From CAYMEK01 sp964389305 (GTDB lineage Bacteria > Spirochaetota > Spirochaetia > SZUA-6 > DRHE01), in contig CAYMEK010000104.1 of assembly GCA_964389305.1 (NCBI GenBank), forward strand, positions 1 to 8,940: 8,940 bases of DNA. Direction: 5' to 3'. Below, in pieces: positions 1 through 6,215 of the stretch. Each line of letters opens with the position of its first letter. Position 1 is the stretch's first letter. The position numbers and the translations under genes are program-made. Under the pieces are notes generated by a model that searched no databases, was not told the origin of the DNA, and saw only the letters and a program-made list of their open reading frames with translations.

Positions 1-1082
1 CTTTTCGCCGAAAGCATGTCGAGATAATCTTGGGAAGCGAGCAGATTGGTTACGAAGGAGGCTCTTACCAGACCGGATCCAACTTCCACTATCTCGATCC
101 GCAGCTTGATGATGCTTTCCCGCTCGTAATGATACAGCGACCCGGTAATGAGATGCGTGGCACCCACGAACTTACCAATGTCCGCTCTCCTGTTCTCGTC
201 GAAAAGGTCGGAGTACTGCAGTTCCAACTCCTGAAGCACGTCATCTAGCTCGCGGGTCACCACCTGGAATCGCTCTTTGCTCAACTGACCCCGCAGCTCC
301 CGTTCGATTTCCAGGGAAAGGTGGTTCCTGTTTCCTTCCCGGTTCTTGAAGCCGAAAATCGCAAAAGTCCCTTCGAATCGTAGAGGCTCCAGCGAGGCCA
401 GTATGTCCGGGACCATGTCTGCTATGGCCTGCTGGTAATCTCGGTATATCGTTTCCTGGTAGGCGGCCCTTTCTTCCGTGCGGGATTTTTCTTCGCCGTA
501 CAGGTTCACCGACCGGGTTTTTACCAGGATTTGCTGGAAGGTCTGATCCATCAGGAAGCGGTCGTAGGCGGCGGAAAGCGCGTCCACCACGCTGGCGCTG
601 GCCGGATACCCTCCATACGTCTGGGAGTGGCTGGCACTGCCCTCGTGGATCTGCTTATAAACGATCTCTTCATTGTTCTCTCGGTCCCTGACTACGAAGC
701 GGATGGCGAAGGTAGTCTTGAACACCCCGGCCCTTCCTTGGCTGAGCCACACCGTCTCGGCGTTCAGGACTTCAGCGCTGACCTCCAGGCGGGCTTCCTG
801 GTTGATGTCCAGTCCGTACTGGTCGAGCTCATCTTCCAGGGCCTGTTTACAGAAATATTCGATCTGGGTAGTCAGCTCTACGGCTCCAAGAGAATACGGA
901 GTACCGAAGTGAGGGCTGGGGTAGATTACCTCCCCCATGGCGACCTCCCCACTTACCGTACGGACGCTCTTGGTGGAGTAGGTCGGGGTGACTTTTATTG
1001 CCTGAGTCAGGCAGCTCAGCAGGCTGGCGAAGAGCAACGCCACGGCAGCGTGTGCCGTAATAGAGAGAGTATTTTTGTACAT
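1..1082 (-). CDS. Lipoprotein with CsgG/FlgO/LpoB-like C-terminal region (3' end outside window)
   Basis: An open frame of 360 codons runs from ATG at 1082 off the left edge, so the C-terminus is missing. The N-terminus is a lipoprotein signal: Lys at residue 3, a hydrophobic stretch and lipobox LLSC with Cys24 as the lipidation site. Residues about 40-200 alternate beta and helix in a way that recalls YajG/DUF4410-type lipoproteins (AETVWLSQGRAGVFKTTF, then a Gly/Ser-rich turn and a DALSAAYDRFLMD helix). From about residue 225 the pattern FAIFGFKN, VVTRELDDVLQELELQYSDL, IGKFVGATHLITGSLY matches the CsgG/FlgO/LpoB fold of periplasmic lipoproteins that assemble secretion pores, flagellar parts or activate penicillin-binding proteins. 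An in-frame TAG just upstream excludes an earlier start; the Shine-Dalgarno is weak (AGG). It lies 15 bases after the beta-barrel gene, so the two are probably cotranscribed. Lipoprotein status is fairly sure, the family less so, and the exact job is unknown. Confidence 0.8.
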   Translation of the reverse strand, partial: MYKNTLSITAHAAVALLFASLLSCLTQAIKVTPTYSTKSVRTVSGEVAMGEVIYPSPHFGTPYSLGAVELTTQIEYFCKQALEDELDQYGLDINQEARLEVSAEVLNAETVWLSQGRAGVFKTTFAIRFVVRDRENNEEIVYKQIHEGSASHSQTYGGYPASASVVDALSAAYDRFLMDQTFQQILVKTRSVNLYGEEKSRTEERAAYQETIYRDYQQAIADMVPDILASLEPLRFEGTFAIFGFKNREGNRNHLSLEIERELRGQLSKERFQVVTRELDDVLQELELQYSDLFDENRRADIGKFVGATHLITGSLYHYERESIIKLRIEIVEVGSGLVRASFVTNLLASQDYLDMLSAK

Positions 1083-1097
1083 TCGGATGTACCTGTA

Positions 1098-1748
1098 CTA
1101 GAAGTAGAAGGACACCTGGAAGGGGACCTGGGTGCTCCGCGCTGTGGCGTCGTAACTCGCACCTTCGAAGTCAATTTTATACCAAACCACGGTAACCCCA
1201 ATACCGAATACCGCGCTCTCGGTGAGAGGGAACAGGGCCATAGCGCTGATGCCGTAGGAAAAAGAGCTGGAATCGATAAAGTCCGTGCCGCCTGATTCCA
1301 ATTTCATTACCGCGTATCCCAGGTTAGCTGAGAAATCGAGCTGGAACTTGGGAGTAATGCGCAGCGTATAACCGGCCCTGGGCAGGAGGAACCACATGGT
1401 CAGGTCATATTCCTCTCCCGGAGTGTCATTGACCTGCCTTATGTAGATAATCGCTCCTCCTACATGGATCTGGTTCATGACGAAGTAATTAACGAAGGGG
1501 GAGAGCATATACATGGTTGTGTTATCATCGTCGTCTTCGGGTGCGCCCGTCCCCGAATATTTGAAAAAGGTAGGCAAGGTGATAGAGCCGTTGACGCCGA
1601 TTTCCAGGGTTCCCTTGTCCCCATACCAGGAGCTCTCCTCGGGAGGCGCTTCCTGGGCGAACACAGCGGGCAGGCCGAGTAGAAGGAAGGATAATCCGAA
1701 AATCACGATCAGTCCTTTTTTGCCATCATTTGGCGACTTTCTTTTCAT
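1098..1748 (-). CDS. Small outer-membrane beta-barrel protein
   Basis: The product is 216 residues from ATG 1748. I chose this start over an in-frame ATG at 1790 because GGGAGG lies 6 bases upstream and the 1790 codon falls inside the predicted -10 element. The N-terminus is a Sec signal peptide: basic MKRK and KK, a hydrophobic core at residues 12-28, and a likely cut after VFA (Ala31/Gln32). The mature chain is a series of alternating amphipathic strands with aromatic girdle residues and ends in VPFQVSFYF, the terminal Phe typical of BAM-inserted porin-like barrels. An acidic run (EDDDD, about residues 67-71 of the precursor) probably sits in a surface loop. At roughly 185 mature residues it is the size of an 8-10 strand barrel of the OmpW/OmpX/OMP_b-brl type. 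It is first in a two-gene operon with the lipoprotein downstream. The substrate or function cannot be read from the sequence. Confidence 0.85.
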   Translation of the reverse strand: MKRKSPNDGKKGLIVIFGLSFLLLGLPAVFAQEAPPEESSWYGDKGTLEIGVNGSITLPTFFKYSGTGAPEDDDDNTTMYMLSPFVNYFVMNQIHVGGAIIYIRQVNDTPGEEYDLTMWFLLPRAGYTLRITPKFQLDFSANLGYAVMKLESGGTDFIDSSSFSYGISAMALFPLTESAVFGIGVTVVWYKIDFEGASYDATARSTQVPFQVSFYF

Positions 1749-1754
1749 TTTTTT

Positions 1755-1760
1755 CCTCCC
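1755..1760 (-). promoter_or_regulatory. Shine-Dalgarno deciding the beta-barrel start
   Basis: On the minus strand GGGAGG stands 6 bases before ATG 1748, followed by a run of A. No comparable site precedes the in-frame ATG at 1790. This sets the start of the beta-barrel precursor so that the signal peptide begins MKRK. Confidence 0.85.
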
Positions 1761-1789
1761 TATGATATGATTTTTTGGACTTAATATCA

Positions 1790-1818
1790 TGTATAGGTCA
1801 AGACTCCGCGCTTGTCAA
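1790..1818 (-). promoter_or_regulatory. Sigma70-type promoter of the envelope operon
   Basis: On the minus strand a perfect -35 TTGACA (1813-1818) is followed by a 17-base spacer and TATACA (1790-1795, 4 of 6 to TATAAT). The transcript would start near 1783 and carry a leader of about 35 bases with the GGGAGG site. A second TTGACC (1796-1801) sits inside the spacer, forming a direct repeat of TCTTGAC 17 bases apart that could be an operator or a second -35. Confidence 0.65.
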
Positions 1819-1904
1819 GAAAATCATGCTTGATAGCGCGGAACGGCGAAGCTCGGCTGAGCTGCTGCGGGGCGCCGCTTGAGCCGCGAGCAGGAGGTTG
1901 AACA

Positions 1905-3035
1905 ATGTCCAGGCTGGAGATCTGCAGGGTGGAAGCGCAGGACAGGCGGGCGATTCGGGAGTTCGTGGAGCTTCCCTTCCGGTTGTACCGCGGCTGTCCC
2001 CAGTGGGTCCCTCCCTTCCGCTCGGAGCTCAGGAAGATCCTGCGGCGCAGGCATCCCCTTTTCGACCACTCGGAGGCCGCTTTTTACCTGGCCAGGCGGG
2101 ACCGCCGCCCGGTGGGCCGGATCACGGTTTTCGAAAACCGGGTCTCGAACAGCTACAGGAATCGCGCAACCGCCCGCTTCCACCACTTCGAGTGCACGGA
2201 AGATCCGGAGGCGGCTGCGCTGCTGTTCGAGTCCGCCTGTCAATGGGCGTCGGGGCGCGGACATTCCGAGCTGACAGGCCCGTACGGGTTGTCGGAAATG
2301 GACGGGGGAGGGATTCTGATCCACGGCTACGAGCACCGCGCCTCCATGACCATGATGCCCTACCACCCGCCCTACTACCGGCGGCTGGTCGAGGCCAACG
2401 GCTTCCGGAAGGAGCGGGACCACTACACGGCCCGCCTCGACGCCGAGAACTTCCAGATGCCGGAAAAGATCCGCCGGGTGGCGGAGATCCACTACCGCCG
2501 TGGCCGCTTCCGGGTGCCCCGGTTCAAAACGAAGAAGTCGATTCTGAGCATCGCCCGCGAGATCGGGGAGGTGTACAACCGTGCCTTCGCCAGTCACGAC
2601 GACTTCTGTCCCTTGAGCGAACAGGAGATCGACAGCCTGGCCAGGGATCTGGTTCTGGTCACCAGCCCTTCCCTGGTGAAGATTCTGTTCCACGAAGACC
2701 GCGTCGTGGGATTCCTCTTCGCCTTCCCGGACCTCTCGGCCGCCCTGCAGAGAGCGCGGGGAAGGCTTCATCCCCTGGCTCTGGCGGACATCCTGACCGA
2801 GGGCGGACGCACCGACTCGCTGATCGTAAACGGAGCGGGGATTCTTCCGGAGTACCAGAGGCTGGGCGGCAATGGGCTGCTGTACTACGAGCTGGTGCGC
2901 ACGGTCCGGGACTCGGGATACAAGAGCGCCGAGATGGTGCAGATAGCCGACACCACCACCCTGATGCTCAGCGACATGAGGACCTTGGGTGGAGAGATCT
3001 ATAAGACCCACCGGGTCTATCGCAGGAAGCTTTAG
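1905..3035 (+). CDS. GNAT-superfamily acyltransferase-like protein, two-domain size
   Basis: The product is 376 residues; ATG 1905 has AGGAGG at 1892-1897, spacing 7. The C-terminal region carries the GNAT acetyl-CoA pyrophosphate loop: GILPEYQRLGGNG (residues 312-324, the R/QxxGxG motif at R319, G322, G324), then a helix, then MVQIADTTTLMLSDMRTLGG and a closing YKTHRVYRR strand, the usual motif A/B order. The N-terminal half also looks GNAT-related: LPFRLYRGCPQWVPPFRSE (about residues 23-41), a RRPVGRITVFENR strand (about 66-78), then LTGPYGLSEMDGGG and MMPYHPPYYRRLVEANGF (about 123-165). These blocks belong to a recurrent family of about 370-390 residue GNAT proteins of unknown substrate. 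It is divergent from the envelope operon, with 156 bases between the two starts; I see no convincing forward promoter there. The fold is well supported; the acceptor substrate is unknown. Confidence 0.85.
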   Translation: MSRLEICRVEAQDRRAIREFVELPFRLYRGCPQWVPPFRSELRKILRRRHPLFDHSEAAFYLARRDRRPVGRITVFENRVSNSYRNRATARFHHFECTEDPEAAALLFESACQWASGRGHSELTGPYGLSEMDGGGILIHGYEHRASMTMMPYHPPYYRRLVEANGFRKERDHYTARLDAENFQMPEKIRRVAEIHYRRGRFRVPRFKTKKSILSIAREIGEVYNRAFASHDDFCPLSEQEIDSLARDLVLVTSPSLVKILFHEDRVVGFLFAFPDLSAALQRARGRLHPLALADILTEGGRTDSLIVNGAGILPEYQRLGGNGLLYYELVRTVRDSGYKSAEMVQIADTTTLMLSDMRTLGGEIYKTHRVYRRKL

Positions 3036-3085
3036 GCCGGCATTCTGTCCGTCTTCCCGCGGGCCGCTTTCGAATACACCCCATG

Positions 3086-3114
3086 GTGACCTTCTCGCAG
3101 ATATCTGCTATAAA
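3086..3114 (+). promoter_or_regulatory. Promoter of the DUF401 gene with palindromic spacer
   Basis: GTGACC (3086-3091, 4 of 6 to TTGACA) is followed by 17 bases and then TATAAA (3109-3114), which is preceded by TGC, an extended -10. The spacer contains a perfect 12-base palindrome, GCAGATATCTGC (3097-3108), ending directly against the -10. A repressor bound there would block RNA polymerase. A second TATAAA occurs at 3123-3128 without a good -35. Confidence 0.5.
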
Positions 3115-3166
3115 ATGGTGCCTATAAAAATGATGTACGGAAGCGACGAGTAACTCATTCATACAC

Positions 3167-4471
3167 ATGTTCATCGACTTCTTGCTCTCCCTCCCGGTAC
3201 TGGTGAAGGTTCTGGGGACCCTGGCGGCGATTCTTCTCATCAACCTGTTTTCCCGCAATCTCATGGCGGCGATCGGCGGCGGCGCCCTGATTCTCGGCTT
3301 CTGGTCCGGCCATTCCGTTTCGGCGATTGGCCGCATCGCCTGGTCCCGCTTTTCCTCGCCGGACAACCTCCTTCTCATGGTGGTGCTCTGCCAGATCATG
3401 TGGCTGAGCTCGCTGATGGCGCGTACCGAGGTAATGCAGGACCTGGTGCGGGCGGTGCGCGAGAGGGTGCCCCACCGCCTGGCTTTCGCGGCCCTCCCTG
3501 CGGTAATCGGGCTTCTGCCCATGCCGGGCGGGGCGATGTTCAGCGCACCGATGGTGGACCGGGCGGACAGTGAAAGTCGCCTCCCGCCGCTTCTGAAAAC
3601 GCAGACCAACTACTGGTTTCGCCACCTCTGGGAATACTGGTGGCCGCTTTACCCCGGTGTGATCATCACCCTCGAACTGACCGGCCTGGAAATCTGGCAG
3701 TTTATGCTGGTCCAGTTTCCCGTCACCCTGATGGCTATGGCGGGAGGGTATCTTTTTCTGCTGCGGCGCATTCCCAGGTCGGAGGGGGCGGATCCCCGGC
3801 CGGACGCTCCTCCCGGACCCTCTTTTCTCGTCCTGATCGCTCCGATATTCACCGTGATCGCCACCTACGGAGCTCTGATGATCGCCGTTCCGCCGGTGCG
3901 AGAGCTCAGCAGGTACGTTCCGATCGGGGTCGGGCTCTTTCTCGCCCTGGCGGTCCTTCAGCTACAGCGCAGAGCCGGCTGGAGCATCTGGCGGCGGGTG
4001 CTTTTATCGCGGACCACCCTGTATATGGCCGTGCTGGTGGCCATCATCCGGATCTACGGGGCCATGATCGAAGCCCGTTTACCGGGAGGGATGCTGCTGG
4101 TCGAGCAGATGCGCAGCGAGCTGAATCTGATCGGGCTTCCGGAGGCGTTTTTCTTTATCCTCATTCCCTTTGTTACCGGTCTGGCGGTCGGGATCAACGT
4201 GGGCACGGTAGGGGCCGCCTTGCCGGTGGTCCTGACGCTGCTCGGGCCTTCGCCCGAGCTGAGCGTGCTGGTGCCCACTACCGTGCTGGCCTATGCGGCG
4301 GGCTTCATGGGCCAGATGCTCTCGCCGGTGCATGTCTGCCTGGCGGTCACCAACCAGTATTTCAAGACCTCCCTTTTGCGCAGCCTGGGCGGATTGCTGC
4401 CGCCGACCGCGCTGATCATGGTGGGAGTCTTTGGCTTCAGCAGGCTGCTTTCTTTTCTCTGGCCGGGTTGA
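3167..4471 (+). CDS. DUF401 family integral membrane protein (putative permease)
   Basis: A 434-residue polytopic inner-membrane protein with roughly ten hydrophobic segments. Two signatures identify the DUF401/COG1906 family: LLPMPGGAMFSAPMVD (residues 116-131), a re-entrant-like Pro/Gly hinge, and NYWFRHLWEYWWPLYPG (148-164). The C-terminal half has a matching Gly-rich stretch, GLAVGINVGTVGAALPV, and then AAGFMGQMLSPVHVCLAVTN, so the protein probably has the inverted-repeat layout of ion-transporter-superfamily carriers. The family's substrate is not established; related permeases move carboxylates or similar anions. ATG 3167 is the first start after an in-frame TGA, but the Shine-Dalgarno is poor (only GACGAG about 15 bases upstream), so translation may be weak or use an unusual site. 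It has its own candidate promoter upstream. No clear terminator follows. Family assignment is strong; transport role is inferred. Confidence 0.9.
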   Translation: MFIDFLLSLPVLVKVLGTLAAILLINLFSRNLMAAIGGGALILGFWSGHSVSAIGRIAWSRFSSPDNLLLMVVLCQIMWLSSLMARTEVMQDLVRAVRERVPHRLAFAALPAVIGLLPMPGGAMFSAPMVDRADSESRLPPLLKTQTNYWFRHLWEYWWPLYPGVIITLELTGLEIWQFMLVQFPVTLMAMAGGYLFLLRRIPRSEGADPRPDAPPGPSFLVLIAPIFTVIATYGALMIAVPPVRELSRYVPIGVGLFLALAVLQLQRRAGWSIWRRVLLSRTTLYMAVLVAIIRIYGAMIEARLPGGMLLVEQMRSELNLIGLPEAFFFILIPFVTGLAVGINVGTVGAALPVVLTLLGPSPELSVLVPTTVLAYAAGFMGQMLSPVHVCLAVTNQYFKTSLLRSLGGLLPPTALIMVGVFGFSRLLSFLWPG

Positions 4472-4570
4472 GCCGGGCGCACTTCCGACCTCCCGGCGAG
4501 CTGAAGTCAGTCGCAGGTCTGCGCCGGCCGTGATTTTACGCAATTGGCCGTCTGTTGCCGCCCGGCGCTC

Positions 4571-4599
4571 TTCCTCCATCCGCCTTCTTCGGCTATACT
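4571..4599 (+). promoter_or_regulatory. Possible promoter of the four-gene operon
   Basis: TATACT (4594-4599, 5 of 6 to TATAAT) lies 45 bases before the dehydrogenase start. The hexamer 17 bases upstream, TTCCTC, is a poor -35, so an activator or another sigma factor would be needed. The rest of the 173-base gap (4472-4644) holds only short GC-rich inverted repeats without a T tract. Confidence 0.3.
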
Positions 4600-4644
4600 T
4601 GAGCCTGAGCCGTCGAGGCGCGCAAGCCCTAGCTGGAGGTAGCG

Positions 4645-5526
4645 ATGCAGATAAAAAACATCGGTTGGATCGGAACCGGAGTGATGGGGCGGTCGATGTG
4701 CCTGCACCTCGTGGAAGCCGGCCATCCCGCTTTCGTGTACAACAGGACGAAATCGAAGGCCGGCGACCTGCTGGCCGCGGGAGCTACCTGGTGCGCAGAT
4801 CCCCGAGAGGTCGCGGGGAACAGCGACTGCGTGTTCACCATCGTGGGGTATCCAGCCGACGTGGAGGAAGTGGTCCTAGGAGAGCGGGGTGTCCTGGCCG
4901 GAGCCAGAGCCGGATCTATTGTGGTGGATATGACCACTTCCGAGCCGACCCTGGCCAAGAGGATCTTCGAGGAAGCCAAGGAGAGGTCGGTGGACGTCCT
5001 GGACGCGCCGGTGTCCGGGGGGGATGTGGGCGCGAGAACCGGCAGACTGGCCATCATGGTCGGTGGCGAACGGCAGATCTTCGACCGGGTGATGCCCTTT
5101 TTTAAGCTGATGGGAGAAAATATCGCCTACATGGGACCGGCGGGAGCCGGCCAGCACACCAAGATGTGCAACCAGATCCACATTGCCACGACCATGATCG
5201 GGGTGGTGGAATGCTTGTTGTACGCCTACAAGGCGGGAGTGAACCTGGAGGAGATGATCGCGGTGGTCGGCAGCGGGGCGGCTGCTTCCTGGAGCCTGAA
5301 CAACTACGGTCCGCGCATCGCCAAGGGCAACTTCGAGCCCGGTTTCTTCATCAAGCACTTCGTCAAGGACATGGACATCGCGCTCAAGGAAGCCCGGCGT
5401 ATGAAGCTCAGCCTGCCGGGGCTGGCTCTGGCCCATCAGTTCTACGTCGCCGCCATGGCCGTGGGCCTGGAAGACATGGGCACCCACAGCCTGTACCGGG
5501 TTTTCGAGCGTCTGAACAGCCGGTAG
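4645..5526 (+). CDS. NAD(P)-dependent beta-hydroxyacid dehydrogenase (HIBADH/GarR/GLYR family)
   Basis: The product is 293 residues, the normal length for the 3-hydroxyisobutyrate dehydrogenase / tartronate-semialdehyde reductase family. ATG 4645 is preceded by GGAGGT. The order of motifs is complete: Rossmann loop GWIGTGVMG (residues 7-15); YNRTKSKA (32-39), where Arg34 after the second strand favours NADP(H); the substrate-binding DAPVSGGDVGA (120-130); catalytic Lys173 in GAGQHTKMCNQ with Asn176; and FFIKHFVKDMDIA (234-246) containing the conserved Lys241-Asp242. These enzymes oxidise or reduce short beta-hydroxy acids such as 3-hydroxyisobutyrate, glycerate/tartronate semialdehyde, or succinic semialdehyde and glyoxylate. 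The family and mechanism are clear but substrate cannot be assigned from motifs alone. It heads a run of four co-directional genes (gaps 17, 42 and -4 bases), and the upstream DUF401 permease might supply an acid substrate. Confidence 0.93.
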   Translation: MQIKNIGWIGTGVMGRSMCLHLVEAGHPAFVYNRTKSKAGDLLAAGATWCADPREVAGNSDCVFTIVGYPADVEEVVLGERGVLAGARAGSIVVDMTTSEPTLAKRIFEEAKERSVDVLDAPVSGGDVGARTGRLAIMVGGERQIFDRVMPFFKLMGENIAYMGPAGAGQHTKMCNQIHIATTMIGVVECLLYAYKAGVNLEEMIAVVGSGAAASWSLNNYGPRIAKGNFEPGFFIKHFVKDMDIALKEARRMKLSLPGLALAHQFYVAAMAVGLEDMGTHSLYRVFERLNSR

Positions 5527-5543
5527 AGGGGAGGGATCCGTCA

Positions 5544-6173
5544 ATGAGCGGCGCAGACGGTCCACGCGAGGGCCGGCGGGAATCGCCGCGGCCGGGCGGT
5601 CGCGGAGTCGTGGGCCTTCCGGCGCAGCGGGAAAGGACCGTAAAGGTACTCAGCGAATGCTTCGCCAGGAACGCTCTGGAGATGGAGGAGTTCGAGCGGC
5701 GGGTGGCTCTGGCCCATCAAGCCGGGTCCGTGCAGGAGCTGGCCCGGCTTATCGAGGACATCCCGGGAGAGCTGCTGGAAACACCGGAAGAACCCGCAGT
5801 TACAACCTCCGCCCGGGCTCCGGCGCTGCGGGAGGGCGAGCAGTCGCTGTACGGCATCATGATGAGCCGTACCTGCAGGGGCCGGTGGCTGAAAGCCAGG
5901 ACCTTGAACACGCGGACGCTGATGAGCTCGATCAATCTTGATTTCCGGGACCTGGAGCTCTCCTCCGAGGTCGTAGAGATAAACATCCTGGCTCTGATGA
6001 GCAGCATCGTCATAACAGTGCCCGCAGAGCTTCCCGTTCAATTGGAGGTGGTGCCGATCCTCGGTGAGGCCAAGGAAGGCAGAGGGGTGCGCAGCGGCCT
6101 GTCGGGGAGAGGCCCCGGCGTGCGTATTACCGGCTTCATCATGATGGGGGATATCAAGGTACGGGTCCGCTGA
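5544..6173 (+). CDS. DUF1707-like / LiaF-like C-terminal domain protein, soluble
   Basis: The product is 209 residues from ATG 5544, preceded by GGGGAGGG at 5528-5535 and only 17 bases after the dehydrogenase stop. The frame is open further upstream, but that part lies inside the dehydrogenase gene and is not coding. Residues 1-27 are a disordered Arg/Gly/Pro-rich tail. Residues 28-74 (QRERTVKVLSECFARNALEM, then EEFERRV and ELARLIEDIP) match the short helical DUF1707/SHOCT-like module (start ERxxVVxxLxxxxxxGxLxxxEFExR). Residues about 100-209 form short repeated strands, TLMSSINLDFRDLEL, ILALMSSIVITVP and GVRITGFIMMGDIKVRVR, the beta-helix-like pattern of the LiaF/DUF2154 C-terminal domain linked to cell-envelope stress sensing in Gram-positive bacteria. 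Unlike LiaF itself, no transmembrane segment is present, so this is a cytoplasmic version. A role in sensing or scaffolding is inference. Confidence 0.78.
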   Translation: MSGADGPREGRRESPRPGGRGVVGLPAQRERTVKVLSECFARNALEMEEFERRVALAHQAGSVQELARLIEDIPGELLETPEEPAVTTSARAPALREGEQSLYGIMMSRTCRGRWLKARTLNTRTLMSSINLDFRDLELSSEVVEINILALMSSIVITVPAELPVQLEVVPILGEAKEGRGVRSGLSGRGPGVRITGFIMMGDIKVRVR

Positions 6174-6215
6174 CCGCACCTCGCTTTCAGCATTCCGTGG
6201 GATGATAGGTTGGTG

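Noticed and set aside
1824..3011. Long open frame of 395 codons on the minus strand
   Set aside because: It is antisense to the GNAT gene, has low-complexity Pro/Gly/Arg/His composition and no ribosome site or motif. GC-rich genes commonly leave such open antisense frames.
3115..3153. Short leader reading frame (MVPIKMMYGSDE) before the DUF401 gene
   Set aside because: Its first ATG overlaps the predicted -10 and it has no ribosome site. It ends 13 bases before the DUF401 start, so it could be a leader peptide, but nothing beyond position supports it.
4472..4523. GC-rich inverted repeats after the DUF401 gene (GCCGGG/CCCGGC and CGCAG-GT-CTGCG) as a terminator
   Set aside because: The first has a 14-base loop, the second a 2-base loop, and neither is followed by a run of T. 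At this GC content such repeats arise easily by chance.
5166..5543. In-frame N-terminal extension of the LiaF-like gene
   Set aside because: It overlaps the well-conserved dehydrogenase C-terminal domain, and the Shine-Dalgarno GGGGAGGG directly before ATG 5544 fixes the real start.
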